Notes under the pieces: model-generated
What the model was told of the DNA's origin: nothing
Databases searched by the model: none
Seen by the model: the letters and a program-made list of their open reading frames with translations, nothing else
Translations under genes and position numbers: made by a program
Shown: one piece after another, positions 22,075 to 31,644 of the stretch
Layout of the letters: each line of letters opens with the position of its first letter
Numbering within the stretch: position 1 is the first letter of the stretch
Source of the DNA: an uncultured Gammaproteobacteria bacterium
GTDB taxonomy: Bacteria; Pseudomonadota; Gammaproteobacteria; CAKMZV01
Direction: 5' to 3'
Assembly: GCA_929200535.1 (NCBI GenBank)
Contig: CAKMZV010000002.1
Coordinates: forward strand, 11,537-75,536
DNA length: 64,000 nucleotides

Positions 22075-24177
22075 TTAGCCTTGATTTTTCTTGATGACTT
22101 GCTCTGTAATGTTATTTGGCGCATCACTGTATTTTTCAAACTGCATAACATAAGATGCCCGTCCTTGACTCATAGAGCGTAGGTCTGTTGCATAACCAAA
22201 CATTTCAGCAAGAGGGACCATTGCTGTAATTTGTTTGCCTGTGGCAATATCTTCCATATTACCAACAATGCCTCGGCGACGATTTAAATCACCCATTACA
22301 TCACCCATAAAATCTTCAGGTGTAGTTACTTCGACTTTCATCATTGGTTCAAGTAATACCGGGCTGGCTTTTTTAACACCTTCTTTAAGTGCCATTGAAC
22401 CAGCAACCTTAAAAGCGACTTCACTTGAGTCAACATCGTGAAAGGAGCCATCATAAAGGGCTACACGTAAGCCTAAGAGAGGGTACCCAGCAAGCACCCC
22501 TTGTTCCATTTGTTGTTGGATTCCTTTATTAACGGCAGGAATGTATTCCTTAGGAATAACACCACCGACAATTTCATCCAAGAATTCATACGTTTCTTCT
22601 CCGTCAACAGGTATCGGCTCAATACGTAGCCAGACATGACCATATTGTCCTCGTCCACCACTTTGACGCACAAATTTACCTTCAATTTCGACTGAAGAAC
22701 GGATGGTTTCACGATAAGCCACTTGTGGTTCACCGACATTACATTCAACGCTAAATTCTCGACGCATACGATCAACCAGAATATCTAAATGAAGCTCGCC
22801 CATTCCAGAAATAACCGTTTGTCCACTTTCTTCATCTGTGTGTACACGAAAAGATGGATCTTCATCGGCTAATTTAGACAGAGCCAATCCCATTTTTTCC
22901 TGATCTGCTTTTGATTTAGGTTCTACAGCAACAGATATTACCGGCTCAGGAAACTCCATTCTCTCAAGAGTAACGAGATGATTCTGATCACAAAAAGTAT
23001 CTCCTGTCGTCACTTTTTTTATGCCTACGGCTGCGGCAATATCTCCAGCATAGACTTCTTTAATCTCATTACGAGAATTAGAATGCATCTGTAATATTCG
23101 CCCAATTCTTTCTTTACGACCTTTAACTGGGTTATAAACAAAATCACCCGATTTTAATACCCCAGAATACACTCTAAAGAACACCAACGTTCCAACATAA
23201 GGATCGGTCATTATCTTAAATGCTAACGCTGAGAAAGGCTCATCATCTGAAGATTTTCTGACCACTTCTTGTTCTTTCTCATCAATACCTGTAATCGCTT
23301 TTACCTCTTCTGGAGAGGGCATATATTCAATGAACGCATCTAACATTGCTTGTACGCCTTTGTTCTTAAATGCAGAACCACATAACATAGGCACAATTTC
23401 ACCAGCAATACAGCGTTCTCTTAACCCTTGTTTTATTTGCTCTTCGCTAAGTTCTCCGCCTTCAAGATAGACTTCCATTAATTCTTCGTTAGCTTCAGCT
23501 GCCGATTCAACCATTTGCTCACGATAGGATTGGCATTCATCCAATAGGTCGGCAGGAATTTCTTCATAAGTAAATTCCATTCCCATATTTTCTTCTTTCC
23601 AGTTGATGGCTTTCATTTTCACCAAATCAACAATCCCTTTGAAGCCCTCTTCTGCCCCAATCGGTATTTGAATCGGGACGGGGTTTCCTCCAAGGCGCGA
23701 TTTTACTTGATCAACAACACGCAAAAAATTTGCCCCAGCACGATCCATCTTGTTAACAAAGCCAATTCGTGGCACTTGATATTTATCCGCCTGACGCCAA
23801 ACAGTTTCTGATTGTGGCTCTACACCACCAACGGCACAAAATACCGCACAAGCACCATCTAAAACACGCAAAGATCTTTCCACTTCAATAGTGAAATCAA
23901 CGTGCCCAGGAGTGTCGATAATATTAATGCGATGCTCTGGGAAATTTTTATCCATACCACTCCAAAAACAAGTGGTTGCTGCAGAGGTGATTGTTATTCC
24001 TCTCTCTTGTTCTTGTTCCATCCAATCCATTGTGGCAGCACCATCATGAACCTCACCAATTTTGTGAGACATTCCAGTGTAATATAAAACACGTTCTGTC
24101 GTTGTTGTTTTACCGGCATCAATATGAGCCATAATACCAACATTGCGATAGCGATTCAGGGGAGTTTTTCTTGCCAC
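22075..24177 (-). CDS. fusA: Elongation factor G
   Basis: [46 protein letters not shown]; 700 aa. Confidence 0.98.
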   Translation of the reverse strand: MARKTPLNRYRNVGIMAHIDAGKTTTTERVLYYTGMSHKIGEVHDGAATMDWMEQEQERGITITSAATTCFWSGMDKNFPEHRINIIDTPGHVDFTIEVERSLRVLDGACAVFCAVGGVEPQSETVWRQADKYQVPRIGFVNKMDRAGANFLRVVDQVKSRLGGNPVPIQIPIGAEEGFKGIVDLVKMKAINWKEENMGMEFTYEEIPADLLDECQSYREQMVESAAEANEELMEVYLEGGELSEEQIKQGLRERCIAGEIVPMLCGSAFKNKGVQAMLDAFIEYMPSPEEVKAITGIDEKEQEVVRKSSDDEPFSALAFKIMTDPYVGTLVFFRVYSGVLKSGDFVYNPVKGRKERIGRILQMHSNSRNEIKEVYAGDIAAAVGIKKVTTGDTFCDQNHLVTLERMEFPEPVISVAVEPKSKADQEKMGLALSKLADEDPSFRVHTDEESGQTVISGMGELHLDILVDRMRREFSVECNVGEPQVAYRETIRSSVEIEGKFVRQSGGRGQYGHVWLRIEPIPVDGEETYEFLDEIVGGVIPKEYIPAVNKGIQQQMEQGVLAGYPLLGLRVALYDGSFHDVDSSEVAFKVAGSMALKEGVKKASPVLLEPMMKVEVTTPEDFMGDVMGDLNRRRGIVGNMEDIATGKQITAMVPLAEMFGYATDLRSMSQGRASYVMQFEKYSDAPNNITEQVIKKNQG

Positions 24178-24204
24178 AGTCGAAAATAAAAGTTATGAAT
24201 TGAT

Positions 24205-24226
24205 AAAAAAGCTGGCAATTGCCAGC
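24205..24226 (-). terminator. Rho-independent terminator/attenuator between rpsG and fusA
   Basis: Palindrome GCTGGC-AATT-GCCAGC followed on the minus strand by TTTTTTATC. Confidence 0.65.
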
Positions 24227-24281
24227 AATGAATAGAATGAATAATAAGAGGGGTAAGCGTAGGAAGTAGCTGCTCGTAATC

Positions 24282-24752
24282 CTACCAACGAAAATGTGAA
24301 AATGCTTTGTTCGCTTCTGCCATACGGTAAACATCTTCTTTCTTTTTAACCGCGGATCCACGACCTTCATACGCTTCAGACATTTCTGCTGCAAGGCGTA
24401 AACGCATTCCTTTTTCTGATCTTTTTCGTGATGCTTCAATTAGCCAACGCATAGCCAAGGCTTCTTGTCTTTCTGGACGTACCGGTGCTGGAACTTGATA
24501 AGTTGCACCACCTACGCGGCGAGAACGAACCTCTACAACAGGACCGATATTTTCCATTACTTTATCAAAGGCTTCTAAAGGGTCTTGTTTACGTTTATCC
24601 GAAACAATATCTAACGCACCATAAATGATTTTTTCTGCTACAGACTTTTTACCATCTAACATTAGCGTGTTTACAAACTTAGCAAGTTTTTTGCTCTGAA
24701 ACTTTGGGTCGGGAAGGATTTCTCGCTTCTCAGGTTTTCTTCTTCGTGCCAT
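24282..24752 (-). CDS. rpsG: 30S ribosomal protein S7
   Basis: [47 protein letters not shown]. Confidence 0.98.
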   Translation of the reverse strand: MARRRKPEKREILPDPKFQSKKLAKFVNTLMLDGKKSVAEKIIYGALDIVSDKRKQDPLEAFDKVMENIGPVVEVRSRRVGGATYQVPAPVRPERQEALAMRWLIEASRKRSEKGMRLRLAAEMSEAYEGRGSAVKKKEDVYRMAEANKAFSHFRW

Positions 24753-24781
24753 AATCTAAATCGTTTTATTATAATATAACT

Positions 24782-25156
24782 TTACTCTTTCGGTTTCTTT
24801 GCTCCATAGCGAGAACGTGCTTGACGACGCTTCTCAACGCCTGCACAGTCCAAAGTGCCACGGATTGTATGATATCGCACACCTGGTAAATCTTTCACCC
24901 TACCGCCTTGTATCAAGATAACAGAATGTTCTTGTAAGTTATGCCCTTCTCCACCAATATAAGTGGTTACTTCATAGCCACTTGTCAAACGAACGCGAGC
25001 TACTTTACGCATTGCTGAATTAGGCTTCTTGGGTGTTGTGGTATAAACACGAGTACAAACGCCTCGTCTCTGAGGACAGCTTTTTAAAGCCGCTGTTTTG
25101 CTCAAACGACGCTTTGATACTCGCGGTTTGCGAACTAATTGATTGACCGTTGCCAT
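24782..25156 (-). CDS. rpsL: 30S ribosomal protein S12
   Basis: [47 protein letters not shown]. Confidence 0.99.
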   Translation of the reverse strand: MATVNQLVRKPRVSKRRLSKTAALKSCPQRRGVCTRVYTTTPKKPNSAMRKVARVRLTSGYEVTTYIGGEGHNLQEHSVILIQGGRVKDLPGVRYHTIRGTLDCAGVEKRRQARSRYGAKKPKE

Positions 25157-25327
25157 ATAAAATATCTACTTTCTATTAATTTTTTGTATATTGATATTAA
25201 GGAAGAGATCTCCAGAAATAAAAATCTCACCAAAAAGGGTAAATTTTAACACATTTGCTCATTTTATTCAAATGAAAACGTTTTTTTATATTTAATTACT
25301 ACCACTCCCACTTTTTTTCAGGTTCGT

Positions 25328-25933
25328 TTACTGACAATTTCTTAAAAAATGACTCAATGTAATCAATGGCAGACCCATCAACGCTCCTGGCTCTTGTTCG
25401 CTTATTTGCTCACAGAGCGATACGCTCAACCCCTCAGAGCGAAAAGCTCCGGCACAAGATAATGGATTGTCTATCTCTACAACTCTTTTTACCTCTGTTT
25501 TACAAAAATCTCGAAACTTTACCTTGGTGGGAATAACGTCACTATGTAGCGCTCCCTCCCCACTATTGTCATAATCATACACACATAGGCTGGTATAAAA
25601 ACAGAGTAAACAATCCCTTGATTCCATTAGTTGAGAAATGGCTCTTTCTTTGGTGTTTGGTTTGCCCATTGTTTTACTTGGATCTTTGCTTAGGTTGACC
25701 AATAGTTCATCGGAGCTAATAATAATGGCGGATGATTGAGAGATTTTTTCAGCTACTCTATAGGCTTTTTGCCGAGCTAATCGCAATACTAACTCTTGGG
25801 GGGGTTCATCAGGCAATGGGCTTTCATCAATGTCCGGGGAAACAACTGAAAACGGCAAACCTAATCTGGATAATAAATCAAAACGTGTTTGCGAGGAAGA
25901 GCCAAGAATTATTGGCTTAGTCAATTTATTCAT
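25328..25933 (-). CDS. Maf family nucleoside triphosphate pyrophosphatase
   Basis: IILGSSSQTRFDLLSRLGLPFSVVSPDIDES, SSDELLVNL, GLPLITLSHFL. Confidence 0.9.
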   Translation of the reverse strand: MNKLTKPIILGSSSQTRFDLLSRLGLPFSVVSPDIDESPLPDEPPQELVLRLARQKAYRVAEKISQSSAIIISSDELLVNLSKDPSKTMGKPNTKERAISQLMESRDCLLCFYTSLCVYDYDNSGEGALHSDVIPTKVKFRDFCKTEVKRVVEIDNPLSCAGAFRSEGLSVSLCEQISEQEPGALMGLPLITLSHFLRNCQ

Positions 25934-26384
25934 GGGAAAGGTGATATGGGTGGTTTTGTAGAATACTAAAAGCCCTATATAGCTGTTCGCTAAAAATCAT
26001 TTGTGCAATCAAGTGCGAAAAGGTTAGTTTAGAAAAAGACCAACTCCATTGGCATTGTGTGGTTAAGCTTTCATCTAAACCGTCAGCACCGCCAATATAA
26101 AAAATCAAATCATTGCCTATTTGTTGCCAGTGCTGTATTTTTTTTGCCAATACCTCACTAGAGGTTTGCTCCCCCGTAATGGTTAGTGCAATTTTTACTG
26201 CTCCTTTAATTTTTGTTTGTTTGGTTAGTTTTTCCAGAGCCTGAGCTTCTTGTTTTTTATTTGAGGGAGAAATATGCTGCAAAACTATTTGAACATAGGG
26301 AGGCAGACGCTTATGATATTCCTGTTGCACTTCTTGTAACCAAGAGGGTTTTTTATGGTTCACTGTAAAAAGAAATATTTTCAT
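25926..26384 (-). CDS. rlmH: 23S rRNA (pseudouridine1915-N3)-methyltransferase RlmH
   Basis: FYIGGADGLDESL and KLTFSHLIAQMIFSEQLYRAFSILQNHPYHLSHE signature. Confidence 0.93.
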   Translation of the reverse strand: MKIFLFTVNHKKPSWLQEVQQEYHKRLPPYVQIVLQHISPSNKKQEAQALEKLTKQTKIKGAVKIALTITGEQTSSEVLAKKIQHWQQIGNDLIFYIGGADGLDESLTTQCQWSWSFSKLTFSHLIAQMIFSEQLYRAFSILQNHPYHLSHE

Positions 26385-26440
26385 TTTTTAATTTGCCTTA
26401 GATTACAATTTTATTGTAGTAAACATAACATTTTTATAAA

Positions 26441-27154
26441 ATGCCTATTTCAAATTACCTTCCTGTTGAATGGGATGCCCCCCAAAATATAAAGGCTTTT
26501 TATACCGATAACCAATGCGGAGATTTCTCTCCCAAAAACCTGACTGGACAAACTAACTGGAAAATTTTTGCAGAAACATTCCAGCTCTCTTATCCAAGAC
26601 CTTGGATTAACCAAGTACATAGCAACCGCACCGTTTCTGCTCCTCAGCACTATGAAGAGGATGCCGATGCCATTATCACCAATCAAACTCAAACGCCTTG
26701 CTGTGTTTTAACCGCAGATTGTGTTCCCATTCTTCTATGCGACAAAAAAGGACAATGGGTTGCCGCAATACATGCGGGCTGGCGAGGGCTGGTTAAACAA
26801 ATTCTACACCATTGCTGTCAAAAATTCCCTAACTATACTGAAGCTATTGCTTGGATTGGTCCATGTATTTGTCAAAATCATTATGAAGTAGGCGAAGAAA
26901 CAAAGCTCGCCTTCGATGCGTTGCCTATTGACTGTGGTGCTTTTTTTCAACCCTCTAACACTTCTGCCCATAAAGCCGCCGAAGAAAAAAAGTTTTTATT
27001 AAACTTAAAAGGGGTCGCCCAAGCCCAACTTAATGATCTTGGCATTCAGGCTGTTTTCACAAATAATCGTTGTACCTATGGAGATAGCCGTTTATATTCT
27101 TACCGTCAAAATCCAGAAACGGGTAGAATTGCTAATGTAATTTGGAAAATTTGA
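26441..27154 (+). CDS. pgeF: Peptidoglycan editing factor PgeF (YfiH, laccase-domain) family
   Basis: QVHSNRTV, DADAIITNQTQTPCCVLTADCVPILLCDKKGQWVAAIHAGWRGL, WIGPCICQNHYEVG. Confidence 0.93.
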   Translation: MPISNYLPVEWDAPQNIKAFYTDNQCGDFSPKNLTGQTNWKIFAETFQLSYPRPWINQVHSNRTVSAPQHYEEDADAIITNQTQTPCCVLTADCVPILLCDKKGQWVAAIHAGWRGLVKQILHHCCQKFPNYTEAIAWIGPCICQNHYEVGEETKLAFDALPIDCGAFFQPSNTSAHKAAEEKKFLLNLKGVAQAQLNDLGIQAVFTNNRCTYGDSRLYSYRQNPETGRIANVIWKI

Positions 27155-27180
27155 GACGTTTATAAAATTAATAACATAAA

Positions 27181-27771
27181 ATGAAACGAACTGCCTCTAT
27201 TCAAAGAAAAACAAAAGAAACCAATATCGCCGTTAGCATCAATCTTGATGGTAGTGGCACAAGCAAACTACAATCCGGCATCGGTTTTCTGGATCATATG
27301 TTAGAGCAAATTGCCAAACATGGCATAGTTGATCTTGAAATATTGTGTAAGGGAGACAATCATATCGACGATCATCATAGCGTCGAAGATATTGGCATTG
27401 CCCTTGGTCAAGCACTTCAACAAGCTCTTGGCGATAAAATGGGTATTTGTCGTTATGGTTATAGTTATGCTCCTCTTGATGAGGCTTTGTCACGCACAGT
27501 GATTGATTTAAGTGGGCGTGCCTGTATTGAATTTTCTGCGAACTTTCCTACAGAAAAAATTGGCAATTTTCAAGTCGAACTTTTTCGGGAATTTTTTACT
27601 GCATTTGCACATAATGCAAAAATGACTTTACATATTGATAGCATTAGAGGTATTAACAGCCATCATATTGCCGAAAGCATTTTTAAATCTTTTGCCATCG
27701 CATTGCGTCAAGCTATTTCTGTCGATGCCAAACGCCAAGGGGTGGTGCCATCCTCTAAAGGCGTACTATAA
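27181..27771 (+). CDS. hisB: Imidazoleglycerol-phosphate dehydratase
   Basis: GIGFLDHMLEQIAKHG, DDHHSVEDIGIALG, SHHIAESIFKSFAIALRQA. Confidence 0.97.
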   Translation: MKRTASIQRKTKETNIAVSINLDGSGTSKLQSGIGFLDHMLEQIAKHGIVDLEILCKGDNHIDDHHSVEDIGIALGQALQQALGDKMGICRYGYSYAPLDEALSRTVIDLSGRACIEFSANFPTEKIGNFQVELFREFFTAFAHNAKMTLHIDSIRGINSHHIAESIFKSFAIALRQAISVDAKRQGVVPSSKGVL

Positions 27772-27785
27772 CGTCATAATAAGCA

Positions 27786-28439
27786 GTGCAGACAAAAAAA
27801 AGTATTGCCGTCGTAGGTATGGGCAACCTTCATTCGGTTACTCGTGCTCTTGAGTATGTTTGCCCGAGTTTTGTTAGCATTGAGCTTACGCACAATGTAC
27901 AAACCATCGCTGATGCCGATGCGGTTCTCTTCCCTGGGCAAGGAGCCGCCGCCAGTTGTATGACAAATTTACAAAGTTATGAGGGGCTAACTCATCAGCT
28001 ATTACAAGCAAGCGAACAAAAACCTTTTCTCGGAATTTGTATGGGAATGCAAGTCCTATTCACAAAGAGCGAAGAAAATGAGGGTGTTGATTGTTTAAAT
28101 AAAGTGGCTGGCACCGTTAAGCCTTTTGATTTTAAAGCGAGAACTGCCTCTTCCCAAGATATGCCACCCCTTAAAATCCCCCATATGGGATGGAATTCCA
28201 TAGAACAAACAAAACAGCATCCCTTATGGCATAACATCCCGGACCACAGCAATTTTTATTTTGTGCATAGCTATTATTGTGAGTGCCAACAACCACAAAA
28301 TATTTATGGAACTACCCAATACGGGCATCCATTCACCAGCGTTATTGCCAATAAAAATTATTTTGCCATCCAAGCCCACCCAGAAAAAAGTGGCGATGTT
28401 GGCTTACAACTTCTGAGAAATTTTGTTGAAACGGTATAA
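27786..28439 (+). CDS. hisH: Imidazole glycerol phosphate synthase subunit HisH
   Basis: GMGNLHSVTRALE, LFPGQGAAASCM, PFLGICMGMQVL, FAIQAHPEKSGDVGLQLLRNFVE. Confidence 0.96.
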   Translation: MQTKKSIAVVGMGNLHSVTRALEYVCPSFVSIELTHNVQTIADADAVLFPGQGAAASCMTNLQSYEGLTHQLLQASEQKPFLGICMGMQVLFTKSEENEGVDCLNKVAGTVKPFDFKARTASSQDMPPLKIPHMGWNSIEQTKQHPLWHNIPDHSNFYFVHSYYCECQQPQNIYGTTQYGHPFTSVIANKNYFAIQAHPEKSGDVGLQLLRNFVETV

Positions 28440-28442
28440 AAA

Positions 28443-29750
28443 ATGATGACAAATCATACTATCATAGAAGGCGATAGCCGTAAAATGACGAAGGTAAACA
28501 ACAACTCCGTTAACTTAGTTATTACTTCCCCTCCTTATTGGCAATTAAAAGATTATGGGACGGACAATCAAATAGGTTTCAATCAAAGTTACGAAGATTA
28601 CATCAATAACCTTAATTTGGTATGGAAAGAATGTCATAGAGTACTAACTAACGGTGGTAAATTATGCGTTAATATAGGAGATCAATTTGCTCGAGCCGTT
28701 TATTATGGTCGTTATAAAGTTATACCTATTCGTACAGAAATTATAAAATTTTGTGAAAGCCTTGGCTTTGATTATATGGGAGCGATTATTTGGCAAAAAA
28801 AGACAACATCTAATACCACAGGAGGAGCATCCCTGATGGGTAGTTATCCTTACCCAAATAACGGTATTATTTCTATTGATTACGAGTTTATCCTTATTTT
28901 TAAAAAATTAGGCTCTTCCACAAAACCAAATCCAGTATACAAAGAACAGTCCAAAATGACAAAAGAAGAATGGAAGACTTTTTTTTCTGGACACTGGCAT
29001 TTTTCTGGGATCAAACAGGATAAACACCTTGCTATGTTTCCTCCTGAGCTTCCAAGACGTCTAATTAAGATGTATTCTTTTGTTAACGATACTGTACTAG
29101 ACCCTTTTTGTGGGAGTGGGACGACAATAAAAATTGCTCGTGATCTTAATCGAAACTCCATTGGTTACGAAATCAATCCTGACTTTATCCCAATTATCAA
29201 AGAAAAAATAAGCCCTACCCAGAAAAGCCTTTTCGATGCACAATATCATTTCATTCGTCAAAAACCCCTTAAAGACAATATTCTTAACAAAGAAATTGAA
29301 GAGCATTCCTATATTTTTAAAGATTTCCATCAATTCAATAAAAAAATTGATCCTCAGCTTTTACACTTTGGCTCAAAAATCAACCACAATACTCCAATAC
29401 CTCGGGAAGAGTTTTTTTCAGTCAAGGAAATTCTCAGCCCAACGCTTCTTCGTTTAGAAAATAATCTTACTGTCAAACTTCTTGGAATTAAGGAAAAGTC
29501 ACAAACAGTCGATGATGCTTGTTATTTTCTTCGCAATAAAACGAAAGGACAAAAAGTTTTTCTAAAATATGATTCTATCAAATATGATGAAGAAAACTAT
29601 CTCCTAGTCTATATGTACTTAAAAAATAAAACTTTTCTCAATGCTCACCTTATTAAACAAGGTTTTGTATTAAGTGACCGAAATCTAAACTATAAAAACA
29701 AGGATAAATTTATCAAATTAGAAGAAAACTATGAGCAAAAAACAAGCTAA
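28443..29750 (+). CDS. DNA methyltransferase (beta class, SPPY motif; probably N4-cytosine) with C-terminal SNase-like extension
   Basis: Motif IV VNLVITSPPYWQLKDYG N-terminal, motif I DPFCGSGTT C-terminal to it. Residues ~340-430 (TVKLLGIKEKSQ..ACYFLRNKTKGQKVFLKYD..NYLLVYMYLKNKTFLNAHLIKQGFVLSD) resemble the staphylococcal nuclease fold. Confidence 0.9.
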   Translation: MMTNHTIIEGDSRKMTKVNNNSVNLVITSPPYWQLKDYGTDNQIGFNQSYEDYINNLNLVWKECHRVLTNGGKLCVNIGDQFARAVYYGRYKVIPIRTEIIKFCESLGFDYMGAIIWQKKTTSNTTGGASLMGSYPYPNNGIISIDYEFILIFKKLGSSTKPNPVYKEQSKMTKEEWKTFFSGHWHFSGIKQDKHLAMFPPELPRRLIKMYSFVNDTVLDPFCGSGTTIKIARDLNRNSIGYEINPDFIPIIKEKISPTQKSLFDAQYHFIRQKPLKDNILNKEIEEHSYIFKDFHQFNKKIDPQLLHFGSKINHNTPIPREEFFSVKEILSPTLLRLENNLTVKLLGIKEKSQTVDDACYFLRNKTKGQKVFLKYDSIKYDEENYLLVYMYLKNKTFLNAHLIKQGFVLSDRNLNYKNKDKFIKLEENYEQKTS

Positions 29751-30447
29751 AGATTTTGGAAAAAAAGAAAAGGTGTTGAACTTCGCCAGTAATAACTACC
29801 AACTAACCAGACCCCGAAAAGTGGGTGCAGTTATGGAATTGATAAGAGAGTGCCAACCAAAATCGTTACGGGATTGGGAAAAGTTTTACTTTAAAAAAGC
29901 TTTCTCTAAAAGAAAAAACCCGTACAAAATGACTCCTCAAATTTTGGATGAACTTGGAGAAAGGCTTTTTGCTAAAATTACAGAAATCGTAATACCAGAC
30001 TGGACTTCTGCATTTAATGACTTAACAGAACAAGACTGTAGGGACTATATCTACGAGGTAACACTAGTGCGTACATTTGATGGTTTTCTAACAGAAAAAT
30101 CGGTAGTCAATGACAAACTTGCTAAGCAGTTTCCAAAAGTTGTTTTTGAAGAAAGTGATAGTGAATTAGATCACTCCGGAGATGTTGATTACCTTGGTAA
30201 AGTTGGCGACAAAGCTTTTGGACTACAAATAAAACCTATAACTGCTAATGCAAATTTTGGAAACTATAAACCTACCGATCGAATGAAATCACATTTTGAA
30301 GACTTCAAAAAAATATATGGAGGAAATGTTTTTGTCGTTTTTTCAAAACGTGAAGGAGATAAAAAACAAATCGAGAATGAAAAAGAACTTCTTAACGAGA
30401 TAGAAACCGAAATTAAACGATTAGAAGAATTACAAAATGAACTTTGA
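29731..30447 (+). CDS. Putative type II restriction endonuclease (MjaI-like, PD-(D/E)XK variant)
   Basis: Overlaps the methyltransferase 3' end; SELDHSGDVDYLGKVGDKAFGLQIKPITANANFGNYKP contains D-x(n)-Q-x-K; overall resembles the MjaI restriction-enzyme family from memory. Confidence 0.72.
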   Translation: MSKKQAKDFGKKEKVLNFASNNYQLTRPRKVGAVMELIRECQPKSLRDWEKFYFKKAFSKRKNPYKMTPQILDELGERLFAKITEIVIPDWTSAFNDLTEQDCRDYIYEVTLVRTFDGFLTEKSVVNDKLAKQFPKVVFEESDSELDHSGDVDYLGKVGDKAFGLQIKPITANANFGNYKPTDRMKSHFEDFKKIYGGNVFVVFSKREGDKKQIENEKELLNEIETEIKRLEELQNEL

Positions 30448-30524
30448 TATTATCTCAGCGATTGACCTAAAAGAAGAGCGATGTTGGTTTACAACTTCTT
30501 AAAAACTTTGTTGAAACAATTTAA
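30437..30524 (+). pseudogene. Chimeric scar: hisA 5' fragment fused to hisH 3' fragment
   Basis: 30437-~30477 matches the start of hisA at 31994 (one mismatch in the first 40 nt); 30478-30524 matches the hisH 3' end 28393-28439 (7 mismatches in 47 nt, both ending in TAA). Confidence 0.9.
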
Positions 30525-30570
30525 CTCTTAAGAATATTACATAGAAAGAATACTATTCTTAAAACATATT

Positions 30571-30866
30571 GAGGCCTTTTGTAAAAGTATGGCACAAAAA
30601 ACGTTTTTACTCTTGGCGAGTTTACGAGCCTTAGAGTAACAGTGTTTGAACTGCTTGCAGGTAAAAGAAAAAAGATAAAAAATTGTTCTGATTGAGGCGT
30701 GAAATGAAGCTAATACGTCCGTCTTTGCAAATTTCACAACACAAAAAGCGTTTTTACTCTTGGCGAGTTTACGAACCTTAGAGTAACAGCGTTTGAGCCG
30801 CTTGCGGATAAAAATCAGGGCAATTTTTTACTTTTTTACTTGTCATATCTTTTGTGCAAAGGTCTC
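30571..30866. mobile_element. Full-length MITE-like element copy 1 (296 bp), TSD ATATT
   Basis: GAGGCC...GGTCTC ends; subterminal inverted motifs ttttgtaaaagtatggca / tgtcatatcttttgtgcaaa; flanks catatt|GAGGCC and GGTCTC|atattg; >90% similar by eye to 43239-43535. Confidence 0.88.
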
Positions 30867-30889
30867 ATATTGTTAAGTTGGTGTAAAAA

Positions 30890-30908
30890 TTATCATAATT
30901 TGTGATAA
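30890..30908. promoter_or_regulatory. Candidate autoregulatory operator of the toxin-antitoxin module
   Basis: TTATCA-taatttg-TGATAA perfect 6-bp inverted repeat ~50 bp upstream of the HTH-antitoxin start. Confidence 0.4.
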
Positions 30909-30954
30909 AATTTACATTCAATGTTTAAAATAACGACTTTACGTTGTTCTCCCT

Positions 30955-31644
30955 ATGATGAAAATACAACAAAAAATCCAAAACACGCCTCAAAAAGAAT
31001 TGATGGCAGTCTTAGGATTATCTCGGCCTTTAATTTCTGACATCCAGAACGGAAGGAGGGAGCTTACCCCAGAGCAAGAAGAAAAGTTAACAGATTATTT
31101 CACTTTTGTGATTGATGAATCATCAATCAGAGTTAATATCCCTCAAAAAAACAGTCAAAAATTTAAACAAGTTTTCCTCTATATTCTGCACCAAGTCGGA
31201 GCGAAGCCCAATGTTGGTCAGACGGTCTTATATAAACTGTTATATTTTATTGACTTTGATTATTATGAGCTCTATGAAGCCCAGCTTATGGGACTCACCT
31301 ATATTAAAAATAATTATGGTCCAACACCCAGAGAATTTAAAACGATTATTGATGAAATGGTTAAACAAGAATCAATCGATATTGTTCAAACCAAACATTT
31401 TTCTCATACTCAAACAAAATATTTACCCGTTATCAAGCCCGATTTAAGCCTCCTGTCGGCACAAGAATTAACGGTGATTGATCATGTTTTAGCACGTTTA
31501 AGCGATTACTCTGCCACCCAACTTTCAAATCTTTCCCACACAGATACTCCTTGGTGCTTAGCAAAAAAAAAGGGAAATCTTGAATATGAACATGTTTTCT
31601 ATCGTAACGATCAACTTTCTGTGAGAGATTATGAAACCTTATGA
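30955..31644 (+). CDS. Panacea-domain (DUF4065/SocA-like) antitoxin with N-terminal HTH
   Basis: N-terminal HTH (LMAVLGLSRPLISDIQNGRRELTPEQEEKL); Panacea domain VGQTVLYKLLYFIDFDYYELYEAQLMGLTYIKNNYGPTPREF ... LSHTDTPWCLAKKKGNLEYEHVFYR. Confidence 0.85.
   Translation: MMKIQQKIQNTPQKELMAVLGLSRPLISDIQNGRRELTPEQEEKLTDYFTFVIDESSIRVNIPQKNSQKFKQVFLYILHQVGAKPNVGQTVLYKLLYFIDFDYYELYEAQLMGLTYIKNNYGPTPREFKTIIDEMVKQESIDIVQTKHFSHTQTKYLPVIKPDLSLLSAQELTVIDHVLARLSDYSATQLSNLSHTDTPWCLAKKKGNLEYEHVFYRNDQLSVRDYETL

Noticed and set aside
22473-22775. 100-aa minus-strand ORF within fusA
   Set aside because: Alternate frame of fusA; no support.
30537-30737. Minus-strand ORF inside the MITE, similar to the ORF 43236..43448
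   Set aside because: Arises from conserved repeat DNA; frames are not preserved to a common start/stop and no RBS or domain; treated as non-coding.
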